A program made the translations under genes and the position numbers. DNA of 64,000 nucleotides, taken from contig NZ_SPUJ01000005.1 in the NCBI RefSeq assembly GCF_004522105.1, positions 434,001 to 498,000 of the forward strand, read 5' to 3'. How positions within the stretch are numbered: position 1 is the stretch's first letter; every line of letters begins with the position of its first letter. Origin of the DNA: Nocardioides sp. 1609 (GTDB taxonomy: Bacteria > Actinomycetota > Actinomycetes > Propionibacteriales > Nocardioidaceae). This document shows positions 51,032 through 59,514 of this stretch, piece by piece. Below the pieces are notes generated by a model. It worked only from the letters and a program-made list of their open reading frames with translations. It did no database searches and was not told where the DNA came from.

Positions 51032-51775
51032 ATGTCCGCGAGCGAACGCCGTACTCCCACCGCCGCGCCTCGCACCGCGGTGGTCTGGGACGACCTCGAG
51101 CCCCTCCTGGCGGCCGGGCCGCTCGACGTGCTCGACATCGGCGGCGGCACCGGCGGGTCGGCCGTCCGGATCGCGGGGCTCGGACACCGGGTCACCGTCG
51201 TCGACCCCAGCCCCGACGCCCTCGCTGCGCTCGGCCGGCGGGCGCGGGAGCGCGGCGTCGAGGTGGCCGGCCGCCAGGGTGACCTCTCCGACCTGCCCGC
51301 CGCCGTCGGGACCGACAGCGCCGACCTGGTCCTGTGCCACGGCGTCCTCGAGGTCGTGCCGGGTCCGGCGGCGGCGCTCGGAGCGATCCGCGAGGTCCTG
51401 CGGCCGGGCGGACGGCTCTCGCTGCTGGTCGCCCAGCGGCACGCCGCCGTCGTCGCCCGGGCGATGGCCGGGCACTTCGCCCAGGCCGCCGCGCTCCTCG
51501 ACGCGGTGGAACCGACCGGTGGCGCCGGGGCGCCCGCGGCACGAGGTCGCAGCGGGCGACGGTTCACCGTGGAGGAGGTCACCGGGCTGCTCGACGGTGC
51601 CGGGATCACCGTCGACTCCGTCCACGGGGTCCGCGTCTTCGCCGACCTGGTCCCCGGTTCGCTGCTCGACCTCGAGCCCGGCGCCGGCGCCGCGCTGGTC
51701 GACCTCGAGCGCGCCGTCGCGGGCCGCTCGGAGTACCTCCCCCTGGCGACCCAGCTGCACCTGCTCGCCCACTGA
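51032..51775 (+). CDS. Class I SAM-dependent methyltransferase
   Basis: 247 aa. Motif I LDIGGGTGGSAVRIA, motif II VTVVDPSPDAL, motif III LVLCHGVLEVVP and a C-terminal helical cap (FTVEEVTGLLDGAGITVDSVHGVRV) define a Rossmann methyltransferase of the small-molecule or tRNA/protein kind; the substrate is not identifiable. It lies just before dinB (30 nt) and behind a LexA box, suggesting a damage-induced operon. Confidence 0.88.
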   Translation: MSASERRTPTAAPRTAVVWDDLEPLLAAGPLDVLDIGGGTGGSAVRIAGLGHRVTVVDPSPDALAALGRRARERGVEVAGRQGDLSDLPAAVGTDSADLVLCHGVLEVVPGPAAALGAIREVLRPGGRLSLLVAQRHAAVVARAMAGHFAQAAALLDAVEPTGGAGAPAARGRSGRRFTVEEVTGLLDGAGITVDSVHGVRVFADLVPGSLLDLEPGAGAALVDLERAVAGRSEYLPLATQLHLLAH

Positions 51776-51805
51776 GCCGCCGCCGGCGGCGCGGGGTGCC
51801 GTCCG

Positions 51806-53008
51806 ATGACGGCGACCCCGCTCCTGCACGTCGACATGGACGCGTTCTACGCCTCGGTGATGCTGCGCGAGCGTCCCGACCTGCGCGACCAGCCGGTCAT
51901 CGTGGGCGGCGGGCACCGCGGCGTCGTCCTGGCGGCGAGCTACCCGGCGCGCGCCCACGGCGTCCGGTCCGGCATGAGCGGCACGCAGGCCCGGCGGCTG
52001 TGCCCTCAGGCGGTCCGCCTGGCGCCCGACTACGACGCGTTCTCGACGGTGTCGACCGCGGTGCTCGAGGTGTTCCGTCGCGTCACGCCGCTCGTCGAGG
52101 CGGTCTCGCCCGACGAGGCCTTTCTCGACGTCCGCGGCGCGGCCCGCCGGTTGGGCACGCCGGTCGAGATCGCCGAGCGGGTCCGGGCCGTGGTCCGCGA
52201 CGAGCAGGGGATCACCTGCTCGGTCGGCATCGCGGCCACGATCTCGGTCGCCAAGCTCGCCAGTCGACGGGCCAAGCCCGACGGGGTCCTCGTGCTGCCA
52301 CCCGACCAGGTGGCCGACTACCTCGCGCCGCTCGACGTCGGCGAGCTCTACGGCATCGGGGAGAAGACCCGGGCCCGGCTGCACGACCTCGGCCTGGTCA
52401 CCGTCGCCGACGTCACCCGGCTCCCGGTCGCCGTGCTCCAGCAACGGGTCGGGCGGCACCTCGGCGCCCACCTGCACGCCCTCGCGCACGGCACCGACCG
52501 CAGCGAGCTCGCCACCCGCACCACCGGGGTCTTCGGGTACGGCGCCCGCTCGGGGGCGGGGGAGCCCGACCGCTCGGTGGGTGCGCAGGAGACCTTCGCC
52601 CGCGACAGCGCCGACCGGGAGACCGTGCTGCGCGAGGTGCTCCGGCTCACCGCGAAGGTCGCCCGGCGGCTGCGGACGGCCGAGGTCGCCGGCCGCACCG
52701 TCACCCTGACGGTCCGGTTCTCCGACTTCCGCACGATCACCCGCAGCCGGACCCTCGCGGAGCCGACCGACGTGACCCAGGAGATCTACGGCGCCGCCGT
52801 CGTCCTCCACGACGCGTTGGGGCTGCGGGGGGTCGGCGTCCGGCTGGTCGGCGTGCGCGTCGAGGGCCTGGTGCCACGCTCGCGGGTGCAGCGCCAGGGC
52901 GTCCTGGGGGAGCGCGAGCACGGCTGGTCCGACGCCGACCAGGCCGTCGACCTCGCCGCCCGCCGGTTCGGCTCGGGTGCGGTCCGCCCGGCGAGCCTGC
53001 TGCCCTGA
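51806..53008 (+). CDS. dinB: Y-family DNA polymerase IV
   Basis: 400 aa, translesion polymerase. The catalytic Asp residues lie in LHVDMDAFYASV (DMD) and the acidic pair in EAVSPDEAFLDV; IVGGGHRGVVLAASYPARAHGVRSGM is the fingers region and YGIGEKTRARLHDLG the HhH thumb motif. It lacks an obvious C-terminal beta-clamp peptide of the standard kind (end is SGAVRPASLLP). Likely SOS-induced from the LexA box at 50957. Start ATG 51806. Confidence 0.95.
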   Translation: MTATPLLHVDMDAFYASVMLRERPDLRDQPVIVGGGHRGVVLAASYPARAHGVRSGMSGTQARRLCPQAVRLAPDYDAFSTVSTAVLEVFRRVTPLVEAVSPDEAFLDVRGAARRLGTPVEIAERVRAVVRDEQGITCSVGIAATISVAKLASRRAKPDGVLVLPPDQVADYLAPLDVGELYGIGEKTRARLHDLGLVTVADVTRLPVAVLQQRVGRHLGAHLHALAHGTDRSELATRTTGVFGYGARSGAGEPDRSVGAQETFARDSADRETVLREVLRLTAKVARRLRTAEVAGRTVTLTVRFSDFRTITRSRTLAEPTDVTQEIYGAAVVLHDALGLRGVGVRLVGVRVEGLVPRSRVQRQGVLGEREHGWSDADQAVDLAARRFGSGAVRPASLLP

Positions 53009-53063
53009 CCCGATCGGGTCACGAATTTTCGGATCCGTCCTACCGTCCTGTGGGTCACCTGCC

Positions 53064-53069
53064 TAGACT
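53064..53069 (+). promoter_or_regulatory. Probable -10 box of the DUF3040 gene
   Basis: TAGACT, 53 nt before GTG 53122, which has GGGAGG 5 nt upstream; a leadered mRNA. Confidence 0.45.
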
Positions 53070-53121
53070 GACCCCAAGCACGACCCGTGCGTTGGTTTCA
53101 TCGTCCCGCAGGGAGGTTCCG

Positions 53122-53553
53122 GTGGCACTCTCCGAACAGGAGCTGCGACTTCTCGAGCAGATGGAGCGCGCCCTCCTCGAAGAGGACCCCAAGTTCGCCT
53201 CGACGCTGCGCGGGACCGCGCTGCGCCACAGCGCACGACGCCGCGCCGTCGCCGCCGGCTTCGTGTTCGCGCTCGGGATCGCGCTGCTCTTCGTCGGCGT
53301 GCTGACCCAGTGGTACGTCGGCATCGCCGGCTTCGTGCTGATGCTCGGCTCGGCCGTGGTCGGCCTCGGCGCCGTCCGTGGTCGCCAGGCCGCCTCCGCC
53401 GACCCCCGGATGACGTCGCACCCCTCGGGATTCACCTCCATCGACGGCGGGCGTCGTACCCGCCGCTCGCGCGGTCGCACGGCCAACCGGGGCTCCTTCA
53501 TGGACCGCATGGAGAACCGCTGGCGCACCCGCCGGGAGAACGGCGGCATGTGA
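53122..53553 (+). CDS. DUF3040 membrane protein
   Basis: 143 aa. The DUF3040 start MALSEQELRLLEQMERALLEEDPKFASTLRG is present, then two helices (about 44-62 and 65-85, AAGFVFALGIALLFVGVL, YVGIAGFVLMLGSAVVGLGA) and a basic tail (RRTRRSRGRTANRG). Common in actinobacteria near dinB and mraZ; role unknown. GTG 53122 with GGGAGG is the start. Confidence 0.9.
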   Translation: MALSEQELRLLEQMERALLEEDPKFASTLRGTALRHSARRRAVAAGFVFALGIALLFVGVLTQWYVGIAGFVLMLGSAVVGLGAVRGRQAASADPRMTSHPSGFTSIDGGRRTRRSRGRTANRGSFMDRMENRWRTRRENGGM

Positions 53554-53637
53554 CCTGACTGTCCGAGCGTGCGAGGACGAGTCAGGTCGTTGGTCGTTGG
53601 GCTGACGGTCCGAGCGTGCGAGGCCTAGTCAGGTCGT
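53552..53637. repeat. Two 36-bp direct repeats with inverted ends
   Basis: Copies at 53555-53590 and 53602-53637 (47-bp period, a few mismatches) share gtccgagcgtgcgagg and agtcaggtcgt. The first has perfect 9-bp arms (gacctgact 53552-53560, agtcaggtc 53580-53588) and may be the terminator of the DUF3040 gene. Confidence 0.7.
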
Positions 53638-53851
53638 CGGCGCTCGAGCAAGCGGGGCGGCTGAGGAACGAGGTCGCGACCCGCGTGTCGGGACCTCCGG
53701 CCCTCCGAGGCCGACGCCGCCGATGACGTAGCCGTCGGCGTCCGGGGTCTCGTCGGCGCTCGCTGGCGCTCGCTTGCTCGACCTCCGGCTGGGGCGGCGG
53801 CGCTCGCTAGCTCAGCCTCCGGGTGGGCCCTCGCCGGGGCTCGGCTGAGAG
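53638..53851. other. Gene-free, low-complexity intergenic stretch
   Basis: Together with the repeats this is a 298-bp gap between two genes. It holds repeated gcgctcg and gctcgacctccgg words and a distant inverted pair (tcgagcaagc near 53643, gcttgctcga near 53771). I see no gene or promoter; in one frame an ORF runs through it but is a shadow. Confidence 0.5.
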
Positions 53852-56368
53852 TCAGATGTGCTCGACGCGACGGCCGCGCTCGTCGCTGCTGTCGGGGGCC
53901 GCGGCGGCCTCGCCGCGCGCCCCGCGCTGGAACGCCGACACCGGGAGCCAGGTGGCGCGTCGGCGGGCGCGTGGGGTCGCGCCGAGCGCGAGGGCGGCGG
54001 CGCAGGTCTGCACGTCGTCGTCGGACGAGCCGGCTTCGACGTCGTGGTGGCGGGCGTAGCGCGACCGCTCGACCTGCGCGACGATCCGGGCCAGGGCGGC
54101 CTCGGCCTCGGGTGCGACCCCGGGCCCGTGCGCGGGGCGCTCGTCGGTGCCCGGGGTGTCCTGAGTGCCAGTGCCCGCGGTGTCGGGCGCGCTCGGTGCG
54201 CCGAACCAGTCGGTGACGGCGGCGGCGGTCTCGCGGGGGGAGCGGCCCTCCGGCCAGCGGCGGCCGAGGTCGAGGGCGGTGGCCCGCAGCTCGGCCCAGG
54301 CGGCCTCGGGACCGGCCGCCTGCCGGCGTGCGCGCTGGCGGCTGCGCAGCAGGCGGGGCAGGCGCACCAGCAGCACCAGGGCGACGACCACGACGAGTCC
54401 GAGGAGCAGCCATCCCCACGGGACGCCGGAGCCACCGGCCGCGGTGTCGTCGGCCGTCTGCTGGTCGGGCTGGTCGGTGGTGGTCGCGGGCGGCTCGGGC
54501 GGGCGCGTCGTGGTGGGCCGGGTCTCCTCGGGCACCTGGGTCACCGACGGGACGGGGGCCGGCTCGATCGCGGCGTTGGTGTAGTCCGGCAGCGTCGACT
54601 GGTCGACCCGCTGCGGCGGGGTGGGGTCGAAGAGGACCCAGCCGGCGCCGGGGAAGTAGAGCTCGACCCAGGCGTGGAGGTCGTGGGCGCTGTAGACGTA
54701 GGTGTCCTCCTCGCCCGTCTGCTCGGGGCCGTCGGGCTGCAGGAAGCCGACGGCGACGCGGGCGGGGATCCCGAGGGTGCGGGCCATCACGCCCATCGCT
54801 GCGGAGTACTGCTCGCAGTAGCCGGTCCGGCCGCCCTCCCCGACCGAGAGGAACGACGCCAGCTCGTCGGTGCCGACCCGCGTGGTGTCGGGCGAGTCGT
54901 CGTAGGTGAAGCCGCCGTCGCGGCGGAACCACTGCTGGAGCAGGACGGCGGCCTCGAAGTCGCTGGTGCTGCCGGTGGTGACCCGCCGGGCGAGGGTGGC
55001 GACCGAGGTGGTGCCGCTCTCGTCGAGGACCTCCACCGAGGAGAAGTCGTCGGGCAGCTCGGTGAGCTCGTCGGAGACGGCCTCGGCGTTGGCGTCGAGC
55101 GACAGCAGCCGGTTCTCGTCGTAGGCGAGCTCGACGGCCGTCATGTCGTAGCCCATCCCGGCCGTGGTCAGGTCCTCGTCGCTGGCGAGGAAGTCCATCG
55201 TCGAGGGGTCCCAGCGCCAGTCGCCGTCGGCCACGATCCGGTTGATCGGGGCCTGGGTCGGCAGCCACTTCGACTCCAGCTCGTCGGTGATCTCGACGTC
55301 GTAGTCGTAGGTCGCGACCTCGGTCGCCACCGAGCTCTCCACGCCCTCGAGCAGGGGGAGCTCGCCCTGGGCCAGGTTGGAGGTCGGGACGTCGCGGTCG
55401 CCGGCGCTCCACTCGTTGTTGGTGAAGCGGTTGAGCACCGAGATCCGCAGGTGGTCGGGGCTCGGGTCGTCGGTGCGGACGGTGATGAGGTCGATGTCGT
55501 CGCCGCGCACGAGGTCGCGACGCAGGTCGGCCATCGGGTTGGTGATCTCGATGTCGCCGTCGCCGTCGCCACCCGGTCCGGTGTCGAAGATCGAGAAGTC
55601 GAAGGTCGGCACGGCCAGCGGGACCAGCACGGCGGCCGCGGTGGCCGCGGCCCCGATGCCGAAGGCGCTGGCGCGCATCGAGTCGCTGAGCCGCCGCACG
55701 GGTGCGCCGGACCCGTCGAGCGAGCGGCCCCAGCGACTCAGGTGCTCCTCCTCCTGGAGGAACAGCATGAAGAGGAAGCCGCCCGCGGTGAGGGCGAAGA
55801 TCCACCACGACAGCCCACCGCCGAGCAGGCTCACCGGCACGCTGTAGACGGTGAGGAGGGGCAGCCCGGCCAGCGGAGCGCGGTGCAGGGTCGCGGCGCA
55901 CAGGTCCACGAGCACCAGGGCGACCAGGCCCGAGACCAGGAGCAGGGGGTTGACGTCGATCGTGCTGGTGACCGGGACCGGGGGTGCGTAGGTGTTGGCG
56001 TCGTCGACCGCCCGCGCGAGCCCGTCCCAGAACGCGTGCCCGGGGTAGGGCCGGCCGCCGACGTGCAGGCACACCACGGCGAGGCCGGTGAGGGCCTGGA
56101 GGAGCACCACGAGGGCCGCCGGGAGGCGGCGCCACCGGGCGACGGCGCCGGTGGCGCCGACGGTCAGCGCCACGAGGAGGAGCGGTCCGATGAACCGGGC
56201 GGGGACGTCGCTGAAGCCGCGCCACGACCACATCGCGATCCACGTGGTCGCGGCCGTGACTGCGGCGAAGCGCAGGTGGACCCCGAGCGCGGCCCGCTCG
56301 CGACCCCACGCGCGGCGCGGCGCCGGCGACCCGGCCTGCAGGCGGTCCTGCACGGGTGCGATGGTCAC
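53852..56368 (-). CDS. TgpA-type membrane transglutaminase-like protein
   Basis: 838 aa. N-terminal helices (about 30-250) precede an extracellular part with a transglutaminase core: Cys518 in GYCEQYSAAMG, His565 in AHDLHAWVELYF and Asp581 in LFDPTPP form the triad. A Thr/Pro-rich stretch, one helix (about 635-655, GWLLLGLVVVVALVLLVRL) and a C-terminal cytosolic DUF4129-like tail follow. Probably a cell-wall or surface protease/crosslinker; substrate unknown. GTG 56368 overlaps DUF58 gene by GTGA. Third gene of a MoxR-DUF58-transglutaminase operon. Confidence 0.88.
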   Translation of the reverse strand: MTIAPVQDRLQAGSPAPRRAWGRERAALGVHLRFAAVTAATTWIAMWSWRGFSDVPARFIGPLLLVALTVGATGAVARWRRLPAALVVLLQALTGLAVVCLHVGGRPYPGHAFWDGLARAVDDANTYAPPVPVTSTIDVNPLLLVSGLVALVLVDLCAATLHRAPLAGLPLLTVYSVPVSLLGGGLSWWIFALTAGGFLFMLFLQEEEHLSRWGRSLDGSGAPVRRLSDSMRASAFGIGAAATAAAVLVPLAVPTFDFSIFDTGPGGDGDGDIEITNPMADLRRDLVRGDDIDLITVRTDDPSPDHLRISVLNRFTNNEWSAGDRDVPTSNLAQGELPLLEGVESSVATEVATYDYDVEITDELESKWLPTQAPINRIVADGDWRWDPSTMDFLASDEDLTTAGMGYDMTAVELAYDENRLLSLDANAEAVSDELTELPDDFSSVEVLDESGTTSVATLARRVTTGSTSDFEAAVLLQQWFRRDGGFTYDDSPDTTRVGTDELASFLSVGEGGRTGYCEQYSAAMGVMARTLGIPARVAVGFLQPDGPEQTGEEDTYVYSAHDLHAWVELYFPGAGWVLFDPTPPQRVDQSTLPDYTNAAIEPAPVPSVTQVPEETRPTTTRPPEPPATTTDQPDQQTADDTAAGGSGVPWGWLLLGLVVVVALVLLVRLPRLLRSRQRARRQAAGPEAAWAELRATALDLGRRWPEGRSPRETAAAVTDWFGAPSAPDTAGTGTQDTPGTDERPAHGPGVAPEAEAALARIVAQVERSRYARHHDVEAGSSDDDVQTCAAALALGATPRARRRATWLPVSAFQRGARGEAAAAPDSSDERGRRVEHI

Positions 56369-57648
56369 GACGGCACCGCCGCGGTCCGCAGTCGGGAGGC
56401 GCCGCGCGCCGAGCTGCGGCCCAGGTCCTCCCAGACCGCCTCGAGCCGGTCGCGCGGACCGAGGGAGACCGCTCGCCACCCGGAGCCGGCGAGGAACGGC
56501 GCGGCGCTCGCGGTGTCGACGAAGGGACCGGACCAGGCGTCGACGTCGAGCGCGACAGCCAGGGCCGAGGCGGTGTGGTGGACGATGCGGCGCAGCGCGG
56601 GGCCGTCACGCTGGTCGACGGAGCCGAGGACGGCGACGGTGAGCCCGCCGTGCGCGGCCTCGCCCATCCACGACGTGTCGAGCCGGTCGCGCGAGTCGAG
56701 CTCGACGACCGCCAGCGCCTCGAGCAGCGGGCGGACGTTGAGGTCGGCGTCGCGGGAGTGCCACTGCGACAGCGACGGGCCGCCGGAGTCCTCCCCGGCG
56801 GCGGTCACCAGGCGCACCTGGAAGCCCCGGTGGCTCAGGTGCAGCGCGATCGACGCGGCCGCCGACACCGCGGCCTCGAGGGACGACGCGACGCCCTGCC
56901 CACGGTGGGCGACGAGGCGGTTGTCGAGCAGGATCGTGGCCCGGGACTGCCACGGCTGCTCCTCGCGGCGCACCATCAGCTCGCCGGTCTTCGCCGAGCT
57001 GCGCCAGTGGACGCGCCGCAGGTCGTCGCCCTGGCGGTAGTCGCGGACGGTGACGTCCTCGGCGGAGCCGATCGCGAAGGCGCGCGGGCGGTTGTCGCCC
57101 GAGCCGGTCCAGCCACCGCCGAGCGGGATGGCCGGCAGCGGCACGGTGCGGGGGGTGACGATGAGCGGGACCGTCATCCGGAACGCCCGGCCGAGCTCGA
57201 CCAGGCCGAAGCCGTCGCCGACCCGGACCGTCATCGGACCGATCTCGAAGCGTCCGCGCACGTCGGAGCGCACCTGGTAGGCGACCTGGCGACGCCACCC
57301 GTGCCCGATGCCGTCGAGCACGAAGCGCGGCCGGGTGCCCAGGACGTAGGGCACGTGGTCCTCGAGCATGAGGACGCCGCTCGGCGTCCGGCCCTCGTTG
57401 GTCAGCGCGAGGTGCACGCGCGCCGGCTGACCCGCGGAGACCAGCTGGGGGGTCACGGTGCGGACCAGGGCGAGGCGGTAGCGCGAGCGGCCGAGCACCA
57501 CGGCGGTGACGACGGGCAGGGCGACCACCAGGACGCCGACGCGGGTCAGCGCCGGCTGCCCGAGGAGCACCGCGCACACGATCGCGGTGATCCCGGCGGC
57601 CAGGAACGCCCGTCCGCGGACGGTCAGCCCGGCGAACGCCTCACGCAC
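56365..57648 (-). CDS. DUF58 domain-containing protein
   Basis: 427 aa. Two N-terminal helices (about 12-55), a beta-rich region, then the DUF58 core with DYRQGDDLRRVHWRSSAKTGELMVRREEQP, the family hallmark; a von Willebrand-like domain follows (ATILLDNRLVAH). Such proteins pair with MoxR ATPases. GTG 57648 overlaps the MoxR gene by 8 nt. Function (metal-linked protein maturation at the membrane?) is inferred from the family. Confidence 0.9.
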   Translation of the reverse strand: MREAFAGLTVRGRAFLAAGITAIVCAVLLGQPALTRVGVLVVALPVVTAVVLGRSRYRLALVRTVTPQLVSAGQPARVHLALTNEGRTPSGVLMLEDHVPYVLGTRPRFVLDGIGHGWRRQVAYQVRSDVRGRFEIGPMTVRVGDGFGLVELGRAFRMTVPLIVTPRTVPLPAIPLGGGWTGSGDNRPRAFAIGSAEDVTVRDYRQGDDLRRVHWRSSAKTGELMVRREEQPWQSRATILLDNRLVAHRGQGVASSLEAAVSAAASIALHLSHRGFQVRLVTAAGEDSGGPSLSQWHSRDADLNVRPLLEALAVVELDSRDRLDTSWMGEAAHGGLTVAVLGSVDQRDGPALRRIVHHTASALAVALDVDAWSGPFVDTASAAPFLAGSGWRAVSLGPRDRLEAVWEDLGRSSARGASRLRTAAVPS

Positions 57649-58669
57649 GGTGGGGGACGGGTGCCGCGCCGCCCTGCGGGCTCGGCACCGGGACGCCGGC
57701 GAGGATCCCGTCGAGGATGGCCTGCGTGGTGCGGCCCCCCATGGCGGCCTCGACGCTCGGCAGCAGGCGGTGGGCGAGGACGGGCTGTGCAAGTCGCTGG
57801 ATGTCGTCGGGCAGCACGTAGTCGCGGCCCTCGATGGCGGCCTGGGCCTTGGCCGCGCGCACCAGGTGGAGCGTGGCTCGCGGCGACGCGCCGAGGACGA
57901 GGTCGTTGCTGCGGCGGGTGGCGCCGGTGATCGAGACGACGTACTGCTGGACCGCCGGGGCGACGTAGACCTGACCGACGATGGCGGCCAGCTTGCGGAT
58001 CTCGCCGGCGTCGGCGACCGGCTCGAGGTCGTCGAGCGGGCGGGCGAAGGTGTGGCTGTCGAGCATCGCGATCTCCGCGGCCTCGACGGGGTAGCCGATC
58101 GAGACCCGCGCCATGAAGCGGTCGCGCTGGGCCTCGGGCAGGGCGTAGGTGCCCTCCATCTCGATCGGGTTCTGGGTCGCGATGACCATGAACGGCGTCT
58201 CGAGCTGGTAGGTGTTGTTGTCGACGGTGACCTGGCGCTCCTCCATGCACTCCAGGAGCGCCGACTGGGTCTTGGGCGAGGCCCGGTTGATCTCGTCGCC
58301 GACCACGATGTTGGCGAACACGCCACCGGGGCGGAACTCGAACTCGCGGGTGTTCTGGTTGAACACCGACACGCCGGTGACGTCGGACGGCAGCAGGTCG
58401 GGCGTGAACTGGATGCGTCGCACCGAGCAGTCGATGCTGCGGGCCAGCGCCTTGCTCAGCATCGTCTTGCCGACGCCCGGCACGTCCTCGATGAGGAGGT
58501 GGCCCTCGGCCAGCAGGACGACGAGGGCCGACTGGACGACGTCCGGCTTGCCCTCGATGACCCGTTCGATGTTGCCGCGGATCCGTCCCACGACCCGCGC
58601 GAGCGTGTCGAGGTCGCCCGCCGAGCCTGCGCCGGCCATGCCCGCCTGCCTCTGATCCACGTGCTCCAC
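57641..58669 (-). CDS. MoxR-family AAA+ ATPase
   Basis: 342 aa from GTG 58669. Walker A EDVPGVGKTML (65-69 GVGKT), Walker B IVVGDEINRASPKTQSALLECMEERQV and sensor ATQNPIEMEGTYALPEAQRDRF are the MoxR pattern. These chaperone-like ATPases activate partner proteins; the DUF58 and transglutaminase genes follow in operon. The start could also be ATG 58639 (MAGAG). Confidence 0.92.
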   Translation of the reverse strand: MEHVDQRQAGMAGAGSAGDLDTLARVVGRIRGNIERVIEGKPDVVQSALVVLLAEGHLLIEDVPGVGKTMLSKALARSIDCSVRRIQFTPDLLPSDVTGVSVFNQNTREFEFRPGGVFANIVVGDEINRASPKTQSALLECMEERQVTVDNNTYQLETPFMVIATQNPIEMEGTYALPEAQRDRFMARVSIGYPVEAAEIAMLDSHTFARPLDDLEPVADAGEIRKLAAIVGQVYVAPAVQQYVVSITGATRRSNDLVLGASPRATLHLVRAAKAQAAIEGRDYVLPDDIQRLAQPVLAHRLLPSVEAAMGGRTTQAILDGILAGVPVPSPQGGAAPVPHRA

Positions 58670-58856
58670 CTGTCCAGGTCCTTCCGTGTCCGGGCAGTGC
58701 CCACGCGTCCTGGACGCGCGTCGCTGACCACCGTAGGGCGTGGGCGCAACTTACGCCGTCGGTCGGCCCGTCCTGCGACCGCCCGAGGTCCACCTCGTCC
58801 CGCCGAGCGGGGGCGGGGGAGCGCAGGTGGGCGCGAGGGAGGGCGGGGGAGCGCGG

Positions 58857-58930
58857 TGGAGCGCGGTGGGGGAAAGGGGGCGGATGTGGTTGACCGTGGG
58901 GGAAAGTGGCGTAAGGTGGGGGAAAGTGGA
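58857..58930 (+). promoter_or_regulatory. MraZ-type operator ladder with embedded mraZ promoter
   Basis: TGG triplets recur at exact 10-bp steps: 58857, 58867, 58887, 58897, 58907, 58917 and 58927 (58877 is GGG). MraZ of E. coli binds TGGGN repeats at this period. Within it, -35 TTGACC (58890-58895) and -10 TAAGGT (58912-58917) with 16-nt spacing form the likely promoter, so bound MraZ would cover it. The rest of the 310-nt gap from 58670 is G-rich without a gene. Confidence 0.8.
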
Positions 58931-58979
58931 GCAAGCGGGGATGCCGGTGGTGTCTCGAGGCTGAGGCAGGAGGTGCCCG

Positions 58980-59399
58980 ATGCGTTTCATGGGCACGTAC
59001 CGACCGAGGCTGGACGAGAAGGGACGCCTCTTCCTCCCCGCCAAGTTCAGGGACCGACTGGCCGAGGGGGTCGTGGTGACGCAGGGTCAGGAGCACTGCC
59101 TCGTCGTCTGGCCCCCCGACGTCTTCGACGTGGAGGCCGACCGGGCCGCCGAGCGCTCCATGACCGACAAGGCAGCCCGCGGCTACCAGCGGATGTTCTT
59201 CTCCGGTGGCGACGAGGTGGTGCCCGACAAGCAGGGCCGCGTCTCCATCTCCGCCGGTCTGCGGGAGTACGCCGGGCTCGAGAAGGACGTGGTCGTCATC
59301 GGCGTCCGCAACCGCCTCGAGATCTGGAACCCGACCGCCTGGGAGGACTACCAGGCCGCCGAGATCCAGAAGTTCTCCGACCTCGACGAGGGCGAGTAG
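58980..59399 (+). CDS. mraZ: MraZ transcriptional regulator
   Basis: 139 aa, a ring-forming DNA-binding protein with two AbrB-like SpoVT domains; the paired DxKGR-type loops are LDEKGRLFLPAKFR and VPDKQGRVSISAGLR. It regulates its own dcw operon through the TGG ladder upstream. AGGAGG at 58968-58973, 6 nt before ATG, fixes the start. It is the first gene of the division/cell-wall cluster, but a 372-nt repeat-rich stretch separates it from the next ORF. Confidence 0.95.
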   Translation: MRFMGTYRPRLDEKGRLFLPAKFRDRLAEGVVVTQGQEHCLVVWPPDVFDVEADRAAERSMTDKAARGYQRMFFSGGDEVVPDKQGRVSISAGLREYAGLEKDVVVIGVRNRLEIWNPTAWEDYQAAEIQKFSDLDEGE

Positions 59400-59432
59400 C
59401 CCCGCACGCTCCACCCCGCACCACCGCTCCAC

Positions 59433-59514
59433 CCCGCACGACCGCACCGCCCCGCACGACCGCACCGCCCCGCACGACCGCACCGCCCCGCACGACCGCA
59501 CCGCCCCGCACGAC
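59433..59514 (+). repeat. 18-bp tandem repeat after mraZ
   Basis: Four perfect copies (59433-59504) of cccgcacgaccgcaccgc, with a ten-base fifth copy. C-rich and strand-biased. It lies 33 nt after mraZ, with no terminator visible. Confidence 0.9.

Noticed and set aside
53625..56609. 994-codon minus-strand open frame
   Set aside because: Shadow of the transglutaminase gene in another frame; Arg/Pro/Ala-rich without any domain.
59433..59514. Coding repeat (Arg-Thr-Ala-Pro-His-Asp)
   Set aside because: The 18-bp repeat can be translated, but no start, ribosome site or surrounding domain supports a protein; it lies after the mraZ stop.
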